Shown here piece by piece: positions 26,176 to 39,019 of a stretch of DNA of 64,000 nt (position 1 is its first letter; each line of letters opens with the position of its first letter). Source of the DNA: Verticillium longisporum (lineage: Eukaryota; Ascomycota; Sordariomycetes; Glomerellales; Plectosphaerellaceae); assembly GCA_019188255.1 (NCBI GenBank), contig JAETXT010000009.1, positions 3,658,001 to 3,722,000 of the forward strand, read 5' to 3'. The position numbers were made by a program, and so were the translations under genes. The notes under the pieces were generated by a model. The model was not told the DNA's origin. It saw only the letters and a list, made by a program, of their open reading frames with translations, and did no database searches.

Positions 26176-29100
26176 GAGACCACCCGGCACTTCACCACGC
26201 CCACGAACAACACTACCAGTTGTTCTGGCCCGAATGCGTCTACGACGACTGTGAATACCACTTCAAGGAGAAGGCCGCACACCGGTTTCTCCCGCGCAAC
26301 CACTGGATCGAGCCACGAGTGAAGGTAGAGTTCGAACAGGAGAGTCGCAAATGGATCCTACACATGGACGAATACAGTCAGGGTCGGCTCACGTTCCGAC
26401 CAGACCCCGCTTATCACGACAAATGCTACCAAGACAACGCCAGATGGGAGGACTGCGATAATGACGCGTGCATGAAGCACTACATCGCCAAAGCCAGAGA
26501 TTGGAGACTCCATCGCATGAAGGACGTCAGGAAGCCACTCTTCCGCGTCCACTACAAGAGCGACGAGAGGAACGACAACTCGGACGGACCATCCATGACA
26601 TGGCCACCCACTACGCCACCCTCTTCGGGAAAAGGCAAGCGTCGGTCGAACAGGGACAACGACCGACGAAGGAAGTAAGAGCAATCTGCTCAGCCGAACG
26701 AACCCACGGCACGAATCACCTCTACGTGAGAATAAACGTAGGAGGACGATGGGCAAGCGCGCTACTAGACAGCGGCGCCCAGGGCAACTACATGAGCCCC
26801 GAATACATCAACAAGAATAAGATCACATGGAAATATAAGGAGGAACCCTATCAACTCAGCACGGTGGAAGGACAAGCGGTCTCATACGGAGGAGGGATCG
26901 TGAACACGGAGACTGCGCCCCTCCAGGTGTTCATCTCTCGCCGTCAAGGTCACATAACCTTCGACATCACCAACATGGGAGGAAAACAAATCATCCTAGG
27001 CATCCCATGGCTCAGAGAATGGAACCCTCAGATTGACTGGACAGCTGGCCGCGTCCAGTGGAGTACGTCAGCCCCTGAGGAAAGACCCACGAGCGGTCTC
27101 TCAAGCGACCTCCAACTAGCCCTCACGAATAGGGACAACTCAGAGGAGACAACCCCGGAGGAGCTCACAACAGAACAGCAAGAAAGACTGCAGAACGTAC
27201 CCAAGGAATACTGGAAGTACGAAAAGATCTTCAGGGAAGAAGTCGACACGGTGCTACCTAAGCACACACACTACGACCACGAAATCCCAATCAAGGAAGG
27301 GGAGAGCCCCCGATTTAACAAGATCTACGGATTAAACCCTCGACAGATGGATACTCTCGACGAGTATCTCAAGGAGAACCTCAGAAAAGGATACATCCGA
27401 CCATCGACATCCCCAGCAGGATACCCGATTCTCTTTGTGCCAAAGAAGAATGGCAAGGAAAGACTATGCGTCGACTACAGACAGTTGAACGACATTACCA
27501 TCAAGAACTGCTACCCATTGCCTCTGATATCAGAACTCAGGGACGCATTAGCAGGAGCCAATTGGTTCACAGCGCTCGATCTCAAAGGAGCATACAACCT
27601 CATCCGCATCAAGGATGGAGAAGAATGGAAAACAGCATTCCGAACACGACGAGGACACTACGAGTATTTGGTCATGCCATTCGGATTGACCAACGCCCCC
27701 GCAACCTTCCAAAACATGATCAACGATGTACTGCGAGAATTCCTGGACGTCTTCGTGGTAGTGTATCTCGATGACATTCTGATCTTCTCGAAGACAATGG
27801 AAGAACACAAGGGACACGTCCACCAGGTCCTCACACGACTACACCAGCACGAGCTGTTAGTGGAGCCTGAAAAAGCCAAGTTCCACACACAGGAAGTAGA
27901 TTTCCTAGGGTATACGATCACCACAGGAGAAATCAGGATGGAAAAATCCAAAGTAGCAGCCATCAGGGAATGGCCTACACCAAAAAACGTCAAGGACGTC
28001 AGAGCATTCCTCGGTTTCGTCAACTTCTATCGACGATTCCTAAAAGGATACAGCAAGACCGCCAATCCTTTGACAAACCTCACGGTCAAGGAAATAGAGT
28101 TCGCGTGGAACGAACCCCAAGAAAAAGCATTTCGCCAAATCATCGACGCCGTCCTCAGCGAGCCAGTCCTCCGGATGATAGACCCCGAAAACCCATGGAA
28201 GTCGAGACAGATGCCTCCGACTTCGCCATTGGAGGACAGTTAGGCCAGAGGGACGACCAAGGACGATTGCACCCAGTAGCATTCTTCTCGAAAAAGCTAC
28301 ACGGACCAGAGCTCAACTATCAGATACACGACAAAGAACTCATGGCAATCATCGAAGCCTTCAAAGAATGGAGAACGTATCTCTCCGGAGCACGACACGA
28401 AGTCAAGGTCTACACTGACCACAAGAATCTTGCACACTTCACAACGAACAAAGACCTCAACAAACGACAGATTAGATGGGCGGAATTCCTCTCGGAATTC
28501 AACTTCACCATCATCTACCGCAAAGGATCTGAGAATGGCAGGGCAGATATCTTGAGCAGACGCTCAGACCACGAACAAACCACACCCCCAAACAATAACG
28601 CAATCCTCGCAAGCGACAAAGAAGGAAATCTAATCCCGTACCACCGTACCTTGGCGGTCACCACACGAATAAAACCCGCCAAGCCACCCAAGAGCACCAC
28701 AGAGCTCATCGAACAAGTCCACGGGGCCAAGGCCCACGGACACCAAGGAGTAGCGAAAACATTCGCCCGACTCAGAAAACATCACGACTTCAAAGGAACC
28801 AGACAGGACGTCACAGCAGTGATCCGCAACTGCAACCTCTGCAAGAAAAGCAAGGCAGAGAGACACAGGCCCTATGGAGAACTCAAAGCACTACCAGTAC
28901 CAACCGCAGCCTGGGAGTCAGTCTCACTGGACTTCATCACCAGCCTGCCACCATCGAAGGAACCCTTAACTGGGACCTCTTACGACAACATCCTAGTAGT
29001 CGTCGACCGACTCACCAAGTACTCCTACTTTCTCCCGTATAAAGCCACAGGAACGGCAGAAGACCTCGCCTATGTGTTCCTCAGGAACATTGTGGGACAA

Positions 29101-30015
29101 CACGGACTCCCAAAAGAACTGGTGTCAGATAGAGACAAGCTCTTCACCAGCAACTTCTGGAAGTCACTCATCGCTCAACTTGGAGCCAAACATAAGCTAT
29201 CCACGGCTTTTCACCCGCAGACAGACGGACAGACAGAAAGAACGAACCAGACTCTAGAGCAGTACCTTCGGTGTTATATCAACTACCAACAAGATGACTG
29301 GGTCACATTACTACCCATCGCACAGTTCGCATACAACAGCTCACCAAGCGAGTCAACAAAGGAATCACCCTTCTATGCCAACTACGGGTACAACCCAACA
29401 GCCTACGCGGAACGCCGCGAAGCACCGGACACGCCAAAAGCGACCAACATTGCGGTCAACATCCGCAAGATCCAGGAACAAATCAAGCTCGACCTCGAGC
29501 TCGTACGCACCAGAATGACCACGTACGCCAACAAGACAAGGATGAAGGGACCATCCTTACAGGAGGGAGATAGCGTCTACCTCATCCGCCGAAACATCAA
29601 AACCAAACGACCAAACGACAAATTGGATTTCAAGAAACTAGGACCATTTAAAATTCTCAAGAAACTCTCGGATACCAACTACCACCTCTCATTACCAGAG
29701 AACATGAAGATTCACCCCGTTTTTCACATTGCACTACTAGAGCCAGCACCACATAACGCACCACTCGAAACAAACGTGGAAGTCGAAAATACCAACGAGT
29801 ATGAAGTCGAAAGAATCCTCGATCACAGAAAGATAAGCAAACAAGAAGAATACTTGATCAAATGGAAGAACTATGGGCATGAAGAAAACACATGGGAACC
29901 AGTCAAGAACCTGAACTGCCCGCAGTTGCTCCAAGAATATCATCGCCTGGCACAGGACCAAGGTCGGAAAATTCCTCCCCGAAGCCCAACGAGGACCAGT
30001 CCACGACGCCGCTAG
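26169..30015 (+). CDS. pol: Chromovirus Pol (protease, RT, RNase H, integrase, chromodomain)
   Basis: Polyprotein for reverse transcription and integration. Its first frame (26169-26678) overlaps the gag stop and gives a His/Cys-rich linker (HHAHEQHYQLFWPEC). The second frame (to 28243) gives an aspartic protease (LLDSGAQGNY, about 26,765), reverse transcriptase with YLDDILIF (about 27,764) and FLGFVNFYRRF. The third frame (to 30015) gives RNase H (ETDASDFAIGG, TDHKNLAHF), the integrase HHCC zinc site (about 28,735-28,860), catalytic Asp, Asp and Glu (SLDFITSLP, VSDRDKLFTS, DGQTERTNQ), and a C-terminal chromodomain (YEVERILDHR...YLIKWKNYGHEENTWEP). Each frame change is -1, near 26,100-26,170, 26,580-26,670 and 28,190. 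The first may be normal gag-pol recoding; the one near 28,190 (GAAAACCCATGG) breaks RNase H and looks like a lost base. Confidence 0.9.
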
Positions 30016-30553
30016 CACCCCACTCCTGAAGGTCCTGCACCACGTTGGCCTCCTGAGCCTCGAGGCTTAGGTTGTCCCCGCCCAGAGGAAGGACGCCGTC
30101 CTCCTCATCCAACTGACGAATCCCACGAGCAAACAACTCTTCCCCACGAGCCTTCGCCGCCTTCCGCATCTTGCGAAGACGGGACAAACGACCCAAGGCC
30201 GTCGCCAACTTCGTTTGGAGCACCTCCAACTCCATTTCAGCATCCTCAATCTCAGCTTCTCGCTTCTTCTGCTCTGCAAGAGCCTTTTCCACTAGACGAT
30301 CATTAGAAAACAGGACCATGACCCCACCAGGGACCAACTTACGCGCAGAAACCACGCTCACACCATCACAAGAGCGACCGCGACGGATGCACTCCCCACA
30401 GCGAGAAGAACCAGGGGCGGTCTTACAGACGAGATGTCGCTTGAAGCACCCCGTACAAGGCATCTTGATTTCGCCCTCGGAGTCAATCAAAGCAGCGAGC
30501 GCCTTTCTTTGGTCGGTTTTGGCAGACGAACGTTTTATGACACGACCTGACAT
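29903..30553 (-). CDS. Antisense Zn2Cys6 coiled-coil protein carried by the chromovirus
   Basis: A 216-residue open frame runs opposite to gag-pol, between pol and the 3' LTR, overlapping the last 113 bases of pol. Residues about 32-63 form C-x2-C-x6-C-x8-C-x2-C-x6-C (MPCTGCFKRHLVC... CGECIRRGRSC), a Zn2Cys6 binuclear cluster. Residues about 88-145 are a charged heptad-like helix (KALAEQKKREAEIEDAEM, LEVLQTKLATALGRLSRL), probably a coiled coil. The tail is acidic with hydrophobics (VVDWSSLGFGEEFSDLG), like an activation domain. I recall similar Zn-cluster frames beside gypsy elements in other fungi but cannot verify that here. An 8-codon upstream frame (ATG at 30560) overlaps its start. What it regulates is unknown; the element's own LTR is an obvious candidate. 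It is intact with no stop. Confidence 0.75.
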   Translation of the reverse strand: MSGRVIKRSSAKTDQRKALAALIDSEGEIKMPCTGCFKRHLVCKTAPGSSRCGECIRRGRSCDGVSVVSARKLVPGGVMVLFSNDRLVEKALAEQKKREAEIEDAEMELEVLQTKLATALGRLSRLRKMRKAAKARGEELFARGIRQLDEEDGVLPLGGDNLSLEAQEANVVQDLQEWGASGVVDWSSLGFGEEFSDLGPVPGDDILGATAGSSGS

Positions 30554-30638
30554 TTTGTCATGGTTAGTAAGGATGACAAGAGAAGAACCACCGCAGGCGG
30601 CTGGGACTTACTACTTATGGCCGCTGGGACATCGGCCT

Positions 30639-30650
30639 GGAGGAGGAGCA
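30639..30650 (+). other. Polypurine tract of the chromovirus
   Basis: GGAGGAGGAGCA lies 3 bp before the 3' LTR, where the plus-strand primer is expected. Confidence 0.6.
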
Positions 30651-30653
30651 TCA

Positions 30654-31129
30654 TGTAACAACCAAGGAAGCAGGGCGGCCGCGAATCGACGACCCCGCGA
30701 TCAGGGAACGCGATAAGATAAGAATCGGGCCCACCTGGCAAATCACGTGATGGCTCACTCAGACATAAAGGGTGAGTCGTCGGGCTCACCAAGGACGCCG
30801 CAGTGAGCCAGGGAATGGCTCACGGGATAACACACCGTGATCCTAACATCATGGATCACCAACAACTAACCAGTGAGCCATCCAACATGAGCTCACCACC
30901 TAACACAACAAGGACAGGATGGCAGGTATATAAGGACGGACATTCTGGACTTGTAGATACATTCTTTCTCACGACAGTGATCAATCTAAGTCTTACCTTG
31001 TATTCATTGTAACGAGTGCGCAACGCCTTACGACACCACATCGTCTCAGAGTCACAACCTAAGCTTCTGCAAACAGCAACCCCAACCCTCTGACAGTGTT
31101 CCCCCTTCGGAAGCTGCCAGGTCGTAACA
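30654..31129 (+). repeat. 3' LTR of the chromovirus
   Basis: 476 bp, reads the same as the 5' LTR throughout. The TATA box is at 30927. It is followed by the CCCCG duplication. Confidence 0.95.
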
Positions 31130-31134
31130 CCCCG
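31130..31134. repeat. 5-bp target-site duplication of the chromovirus, right (CCCCG)
   Basis: Exact copy of 24193-24197. Confidence 0.92.
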
Positions 31135-34100
31135 CTACTATCTCGTAGCCTATTAGCGCTGCCCTTACCGTTTACGAGCTAGCCGTCTAAGCTAATCTTA
31201 ATTATATAGAGTTACTCCTCGAGCACCTCATCGCTATACTAAGGCCGATATAGATTCTAAGGTTACTAAGGAGGAGCCTACTATCTAGGATAAGGAATAA
31301 ATAGCTTTATTATATTTTTAGAGTTTTCCTAGGGCGTTTTTATTACGTTTTCGTATCGTTTAGGTTATATTAATATAAAGGAGTAGCTTTAATAGCTCCC
31401 CTTTAATTTATAGTTTTTATTCGCTATTCTAATATTACTTAGGGGTAGCTCGTTTTAATAAGCTATTTAATTAATAATAGTACCTATTTAGGGCTAAATT
31501 AAATTATTATAATTATATAGTTTATTTTATATTTCCTTTTTATATTTATTATAATTATTTATTAATAATAGTTTATAAGTTTATCGTTTTCTTAGATTAG
31601 ATTATATCGTTCTTTAAATTCCTTTAATATATTAGTATCCTTAAATCTAGAGATTAATTCCTATATTAATTTAGAATATCCTTATTATAATATTAGCGTT
31701 TTTTAATAGGATCTTCTATTTCTCTATTATATCCTTATATAGAGTATTTTATCGATTAACTATACTACCCCTATAGTATCCTTATAGATAGGCTTAGATC
31801 GCTTATTATATATTAGCTATCCTAATAAGGGGTTATTATAAATATAATAGAGGAGGTCTATATAAAACCTAAGGTAAACCTTATTTAGTATATTAAGCTC
31901 TATAATATATAAGCTAATTACCTTTATTATATAGTATTTCTAATATAGCTAGTCGAGCTTCTTAGATAGCCTCTTTATTTTAAAGTTAATTAATAATAGC
32001 TAAATATAATCGCTTATTCTATATCTCTCTAATAATTACCTCTAGTAATTAGTATTTTCCTCTATCCTTATCTAGGCTATAATTATATTAGCTTATATAA
32101 AGTCTATTATTTCTTAGAAGTATTCTATTAGCTCTCTTACTTCAAACTTATAGCGTCCTAGTATTAGTATTTAGCTAATTTATATTAGATCGATATAGTA
32201 TTTATAAATAGCGAAGAAAGGGCTTATTCTAATTATCGAGCTAGCTTAATTATTAATAGCTAGCTAAGTAGTTATTAAGTAATTATATTAATTATCCTAT
32301 ATATAATATATATAGGGTCTAAAGTATAATTATATCTCTTAATTAAGTTATTCTAAGCTCCTATCTATTTATAAATAATATATTATATTTATTAGTCTAG
32401 GTTCTATGCAACGACTAAAGGTAATATTATCTTAATAAGTAAAGGGATAATAGAGAGATAAAGAGATAAAGGGATATAAGAGGAAGGGAGAGATAGAAGT
32501 CGTTATATCTTAAGAAGGAGGCATTAGATAGAGGAGCGGATTAAAGATCTTAATAGCCTTGATTTTTAGCTATAGAATAATATATTTTTTAATAGGAATA
32601 GAAATAAGCATTATCGGAAGGAATTAATATAAATACTTAGATTAATCCTAAGGGAGGTATAGCCTATCTTAGAAGATATCTATTTATAATAGTTAAAGGT
32701 ATTAAAATTAGATAGGAATTACTATATAATAGGAAGTAACGATTTCATTTAAAATAAAGATATATTATTATTCTAAAAACCCTAAAAAGTAGGTTAGGGG
32801 AATTACTCTATATCTAATAGACTAACCCTTAAGGGCTAAGCGTAGATAAGGCGTATAGGCTACTTCTAGATCTACGGGGAAGTTGAATCGGTTCTACTCT
32901 AGCTTATAAGCTAAGCTAATAAGAGATAAGAGAAGTTAAACGGTTATTATTATTTAATAGTTCTATAGAATCATATAAAAAATATACTATTATATAGCTC
33001 CGCTTTTTCTCTTTCTAATATTATAGATATTAATATAGTTTAGCTTTTATTTTAGCTATTAGAAGGGTTATAAGACCCTATCTCCCTATAATATTAAATT
33101 GCTACTTTATCCTAGTAAAGAAGTAGAAGTAAATCTAGAATTTATTTATTTAGTTTAAGCCTCTATTATTAATTATCGACTTAAATATACTATAATAGCG
33201 GAAATAGTAATTTAAGAACTATTTAATATAGGCTTCTATATCTATTAACCTTATTATTTCTAGAATAATTAATTTTAAGAGCTTATTAATAATTATTTAT
33301 AAGTAGTATAGCTTCCTAGGTCCTATTAATAGTAAATCTATTATAAAGTCTATAATAAAGTTATAGTAGATATATTATAGGATTAGTAGGGGCTTTAAGA
33401 GACTATACTTTAAATTATACTAGATTTACGATTATCTATATATACTATAATTCCTAAGGAACTATTATATATTCTACGATTACCTTAGCTAAAAGAATTA
33501 TTAAGCTATAATAATAATTATATTATCCCTACCTATATAGCTATAAATCCTAGTATTATAGGTCCTCTATATAATCTTAGTCTATAATATCTTATTATTT
33601 TAGCTACTAAGTACTTATTTCCTCTCTCTAAATATTAAATCGCTTATAATATCGATATTATATTCTAATATCTATACTTTTAATTATAAATCGGGGGAAA
33701 ATTAATAGTTTCCTTATAATACTATTACTTTTATAATATAATATTATTAATTACTTTTTTAGGCCTTAATCTAGAGTCTTTTAAGTTTAGCGTCTACTAG
33801 GAAACGTTCTTTATACCCTTTAATTATATTAGTATATTTAATATTTAGAGTATATTCTTAATAGCCTTATATAATATTATTATTAAATATCTATAAATAG
33901 TATATCTATAAAGGTCTATCCTCTTTTAATAATATTACGTTTTATTTATATTAAGAAAGTATATCTATAATTATATTCTCGCTACCCTTCCTATATATTA
34001 ATTAAAGATTAAAGTCTATTAATTATCTAGCTTAATAGCTCTATCTTTCTAATAGATCTTATTTAATTATAAAATACTCTAAGTTCTTATAATTAATTAA

Positions 34101-37100
34101 TACTATAGATTTATAGCTCTTTAGCTCTATCCTCTATACTTCTAAATATCGGACCACCATTAGGAGTTCTTTATTATAGATAGAGTAATTATATTTAACC
34201 CCTATTAATTTATATAAATAATATACTATTACCCTCTTTTAGCTATCCCTAGCTATCTAGGATATTACCCCTCTTATTACTATCCTAGAATAATCGGTTT
34301 CTATAAAGGTATCTAAAGCTAGGTCGAAGTCTATAAATATCAGTTCTTCTTAGAAGTATTTCTTTAGCTCTTAGAATACTATTTCCTTTTTACTCCCCTA
34401 TTTAAAAATTATATTCTTATATATAAAATTTAATTAAAAGTATTATTAATTCTATAAAGTCTTATATAAAGATATAATAATAGTTTATAAAGCCGAGGAA
34501 ATTCTATATCCTTATAATTATTATTAATAGCTCCTATTCTATAATAGCTCTTAGCTTCTTAGAATTATAAAATACCCCTTTTCTAGCTTTAATAATAAAT
34601 CCGAAGTATTTAACTTTAATTATATTAAACTTATATTTCTTTAAATCGAAATATAGCCTACCTACTATAAATAAATTAAGGACTTATTAGACTTTCGCTT
34701 TATAATCCTTTTAAGATTTATTAGAATAGATTAAGATATTATCTATATATATTATAATATAATTATCTAGATATTCTTTAAAGATATTATTAATATATTT
34801 CTAAAAGGTTATTAGAATATTATTTAAGCTAAATAAATATATTAATTATTTAAATAGCTTAAATTATATTCTAAAAGCTATTTTCTCTTTATATCCTAAT
34901 ATTATCTTAATCTTATAGAAAGTAGCTATTATATTAAGCTTTATAAATTATTTTATATTAATTAGATTATAAAGTATTTTTATAATTAATAATAAAGAGT
35001 AATAATCTCGCTTTAATATTATATTAAGTACTTTATAATTATAGTAAAAACGTAATCCTCTTCTTAGCTTCTTTATAAAGAATATTAATATGGAGCTAGC
35101 TAAACTATTAGCTTATATAAACCCTTTATTAAGGAGATCTATTAAAGTCTTCTTTAAGATTAAGAGCTCTTTATAATTTATTTAATATAATAGCCCCTAG
35201 GGTAGTTCCGCTTCTTTATTATTATTATCTTACTTTAGATCTACTTCGTAATCTATATTAAATCGATATAATAATAGCTCTTCTACTTTCTTAATTATAA
35301 AGAGGTTAGGGAATTTCTATAATATATTTATAAATATAAAATCTTTAAATTAGATAATAGTCTTAAATATTCATACTTTAATAATATTAGAGAAGCTTAT
35401 AATTCTAATTATATAATTAATAGGTTTCCTTTTTATCGTTCCTCTATAAGCTTATTAATATTTAATTATAAATATATTATTAATTCTTAGCCTTATAGCT
35501 CTTATTTCCTAAAAGACCTTTATCTCTATTTTACCCTTTATTTATAAATAGATCTAGGCTAAATTATACTATAAACGGTCCTTCTAGGGATTAAGGAGGA
35601 CGTTATTAGATTATATCTAAAATAGGCCTAGGAATAGATCGTTTATTAAGCTAAATATTATATAAATATATATTATTTATATATAGCTTCCTATTTCTAG
35701 AAATAATATAATAATATTTCTATTAATTTATACTTCTATTTATATTAAGAAGTTATTAAAGGGGTATCTCCTTTTATCGATTATAAATAGATAAAGCTTC
35801 TTTATAAGGGTTTCGTTTATAATTATATAGTAATTATAATTAGAATCTATAAAGGCTTAGATTAAATATTTATTTATAAATACTCTTATTATTATTAATT
35901 TATAGTATATAAGCTATTAAAATATACTCTATCCTAAGTCCTCGCCCCTTAGCTTCCCTAGTATTCGACTATATATTAGGGTTCTTCTTTTCCTAAATCT
36001 CATTCTAATTTATTAATTTCTTTTATTAATCCTTTATTATTATAGCTTTATCGTAATTATATATTAATAATAGCTTTTATAATCTTAATTTAAATCTTAT
36101 ATCGTTTATTATAATTCTAAATAATATACCCCTTTTTCTAATATTTAAAATATATCTATATCTCTTTCTTTATAGATTACTTTTCCTATTTAGCCCCTAT
36201 CTAATTAATACTAGATATATATATATTTCTATCGGGGTCTTACTATATAGGAATAATAGTCTCGCTCTAATTACGTCCTTAATAAACCCTTATTATATTA
36301 TTAAGTTTTCCCGAAATCTGTAATATTCTCTTAATTTAATTAATATATTCCCGAAATAGATCTATAATAATTAAATAGTAAAATAGCTCTTAGTTTAGTA
36401 TGCTTATTAAGTAATTAATCTTTATGTTATTAGATTATCTTAATCTACTTATTTATATAATAAGCTTCTTAAATTCTAATATAAATTATAAAAACGGTAC
36501 TCCTTCGCTCTATTAGAGTATTTATAGTTTTATAGCTATATAGAAGGCTTCGTTAAGGTCGAGGTAGTTCTAGTCGAGGTATTATATAAACTTTTTAAAT
36601 ATAAAGCTTCTATTAAGCCCTCTTTAGGTATAGAATATAACGATTACCTATTAAAGAGATTAATCTAAGTAGCTATTAATAAAATACTATAAGGCCCTAT
36701 CGTTATTATAATAATTTATATTTAATACGATCTTATTATATATCTATTATAATTAGGATATATACTTAGAGCGTTTCCTTAAAAACTTTATAAAGGGGGG
36801 TAAATATTTTCTTATAATTATTATATAGGTAATCGATCTAATTAATAGGTCGTTTATAAATAATAGGTTAATTATAATTAATAGGTTTAATACTATTAAT
36901 AATTATTCTATATATTCTTAATTCTATTCTATTAATAGTTATTATTAATATATAATAGCTTCTAGGGGGTATATATTATCTTATATTATCTATTTAATAT
37001 AATAATTAATTATCTCGTCTTATAATAAGTTATTACTCTATAGCTATAAGTTTATATTGTTATCTAGGGGAGGAAGACTAATATAGTCTATAATTAATTA

Positions 37101-37106
37101 TTAATC

Positions 37107-37321
37107 TAATAATATATAAAGGGCTAATCGTTAAGCGTCTTACTAGGATAAGGCCTTAAATATATTATTATTAGATAAAGAATAAGAATAAGAGGAATAC
37201 TATAATAGCTCTTTATGCCCCTTTATAATAGAAAAAAAGGAGTCGCGTACGAGCCTACCTACGAACTAGCTGCTAAGGCGCAGCCTCAGCTTTGTGGCTT
37301 AGCCGGGTACAACCCGTAACA
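37107..37321 (-). repeat. 5' LTR of the RIPed gypsy element
   Basis: Direct repeat of 22835-23048. Its right, outer ~90 bp keep G/C (GGCGCAGCCTCAGC, GCCGGGTACAACCCGTAACA), whereas the partner reads A/T there. Its inner part is RIPed. Confidence 0.85.
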
Positions 37322-39019
37322 GTGGCCTCAAATCCTCTCGACTAGCTCCTGAGCTTCCCGTGTCGTGGGTCAGCAGGTGCCTCCTAACTAGAAAACAGGA
37401 AATGTTCATCTTACACTCACCTGGTTCCGGGCAAACAGGCGGAGATCGGCGGGAGCAGCCACGCGTCCGAATGCCAGTGCACATTTGGTTCCCGCCACAC
37501 ATCACAGCGAGGATGTTGATGATACGGCGTCCAAGGTGTTTAATGAACGACCCACCAGTCACATGGCGTAACACGTGTGAGACCCTGGCTTTCTAAACGG
37601 ACAGGTTTGAGCAACTATGGGTTGCGCAGGAGAAGTTCAACTTCGGGAGCATCGATAGTGCAAGAGATTTCGAGTCATGCTACGAGTCGGTCGGGATATA
37701 TCAAGTCCCGTGCCCACTCTTTCTCGAAAGCTGACGCTATACAGCTTTATTCAAATATCCTGCGACTACGGGTGAGAGATACCTCTACATTAATGGCGAC
37801 TGATGAGTTAGCACTGATTCTTGAGGGCCTTAACAGCGTATGCCATCCTATCAATTTTCGAATAATTTCTTGACAGATAGACAAAGGCCCTCGGCGAGAG
37901 TAGACTCATTGGGGCTGACTGCGATACGCCCCTCCCAGAGGCTTTGATTCGCTTAGGGCTTGCTCTATTCTACTTCTTAGTATACGTCTGATAACTTTCC
38001 TCTCTCTTTGATATACTAGGGTCCTGCCGAGATAGTGATCAAAAGATTGAACATATCTAACGTAACTGCGAGGCTAACGACCTGACACAGGAAGTGACGC
38101 AGTTCGAGATTGCGATACATCGGTCTCTCTCTCATGCTTGACATCTTCAGTAAATAATGCGTATGGCTTCGTCCCCGAATTGAGGACAGCTTATCCAAGC
38201 TCTGCAATTGATACCAATGAAAAATCCCAAAAACTATTATTCATCCTTCTAAGAGGACACCAGTGTCCCAGAAGCGACGTTCCATTACCGACTCCAAAAT
38301 CAACAAACGCGTCGAAACATCACTCAATTCCAGCACATTGACGGATCGCACAACGGTATACTTCATTAATACCAAGGTCGCTTTCTAAGGTCCGATTACA
38401 CCTAGAGAATCTGCGTCGTCGCGCTGTCGTATTGCCGCTATGATAGGGATATTTTGATCAAAAACCCTATCTAGCCACGAGCAATTAGTGTATCGGAACT
38501 TGTGTAGTTTTGTGTAGAGAATCTACACCACTCACCCGTACATGTAACAGGCTCATCCTGGAACGTTTGCCACGTCGCATTCGATGCGGCAGAAATGGAC
38601 AATTGACTGGATGTGCTTTTTGTTTTATTATTTCTGAACTGACCTTTGTTGTAGGCTCGATACTTCAAATCGCACATGGACGCTTACATGTCTGCAAGCG
38701 GTTCCCTTCTTCAACCTGTCTTTACTTCGTACCCGGGTGATTATGATTCATTGCCACCTTCCCATGGAGTATTCTGCATGTTCCGGAGCCTTGGTTAAGG
38801 TGCCGATTTGATGTGGAAGGTCTGTTCAAATTGCTTTACAAGTTTTGGAAACCATGGGCCACCAGGGGCCCGAATTTTGGGCAAACTATACGGTGATAGC
38901 AGACTGCCTGTCAACGACAAAGATCCCGAGTTTTCGAGTGATGGTCATGGATACTTCAAGTCACCCAGCTGCTTTAAGACGTCTATATTCGAAGTGTGCC
39001 CGTTTCTCCTTGCCCTCTC
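37322..39019. other. Gene-free stretch of normal base composition
   Basis: About 1.7 kb right of the old gypsy element. It holds only short frames (up to 116 codons) and nothing I recognise on either strand. The last few hundred bases include the 3' flank of the minus-strand Nudix gene. Confidence 0.55.

Larger units (their letters stand above)
24198..31129 (+). mobile_element. Young Ty3/gypsy chromovirus with an antisense extra gene
   Basis: A 6,932-bp element with two 476-bp LTRs beginning TGTAACAACC and ending GTCGTAACA, and a perfect CCCCG duplication. Reading by eye I find no difference between the LTRs. Order: LTR, gag with a CCHC knuckle, protease, reverse transcriptase, RNase H, integrase with C-terminal chromodomain, an antisense Zn2Cys6 gene, polypurine tract, LTR. 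Base composition is balanced and there is no RIP, unlike the gypsy element it sits in. The gag-pol frame changes four times, always by -1; some of these may be assembly errors like those seen in host genes. Confidence 0.93.
22835..37321 (-). mobile_element. RIP-degraded Ty3/gypsy LTR retrotransposon, interrupted by a chromovirus
   Basis: Two direct LTRs (22835-23048 and 37107-37321) bound an AT-rich interior. Minus-strand readings through stops give VIYIDNILIYS (reverse transcriptase YxDD site with a RIP change, about 34,735-34,765), NFLGFINYYYIFI downstream, and YKNLEYF (RNase H region, about 34,065-34,115). These are gypsy-type signatures in gypsy order. A purine tract AAAGGGGGATAT (minus strand, 23049-23060) sits just inside the left LTR, so the left LTR is the 3' LTR. 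Removing the 6.9-kb nested chromovirus leaves about 7.5 kb. No open frame of use remains. Confidence 0.82.
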
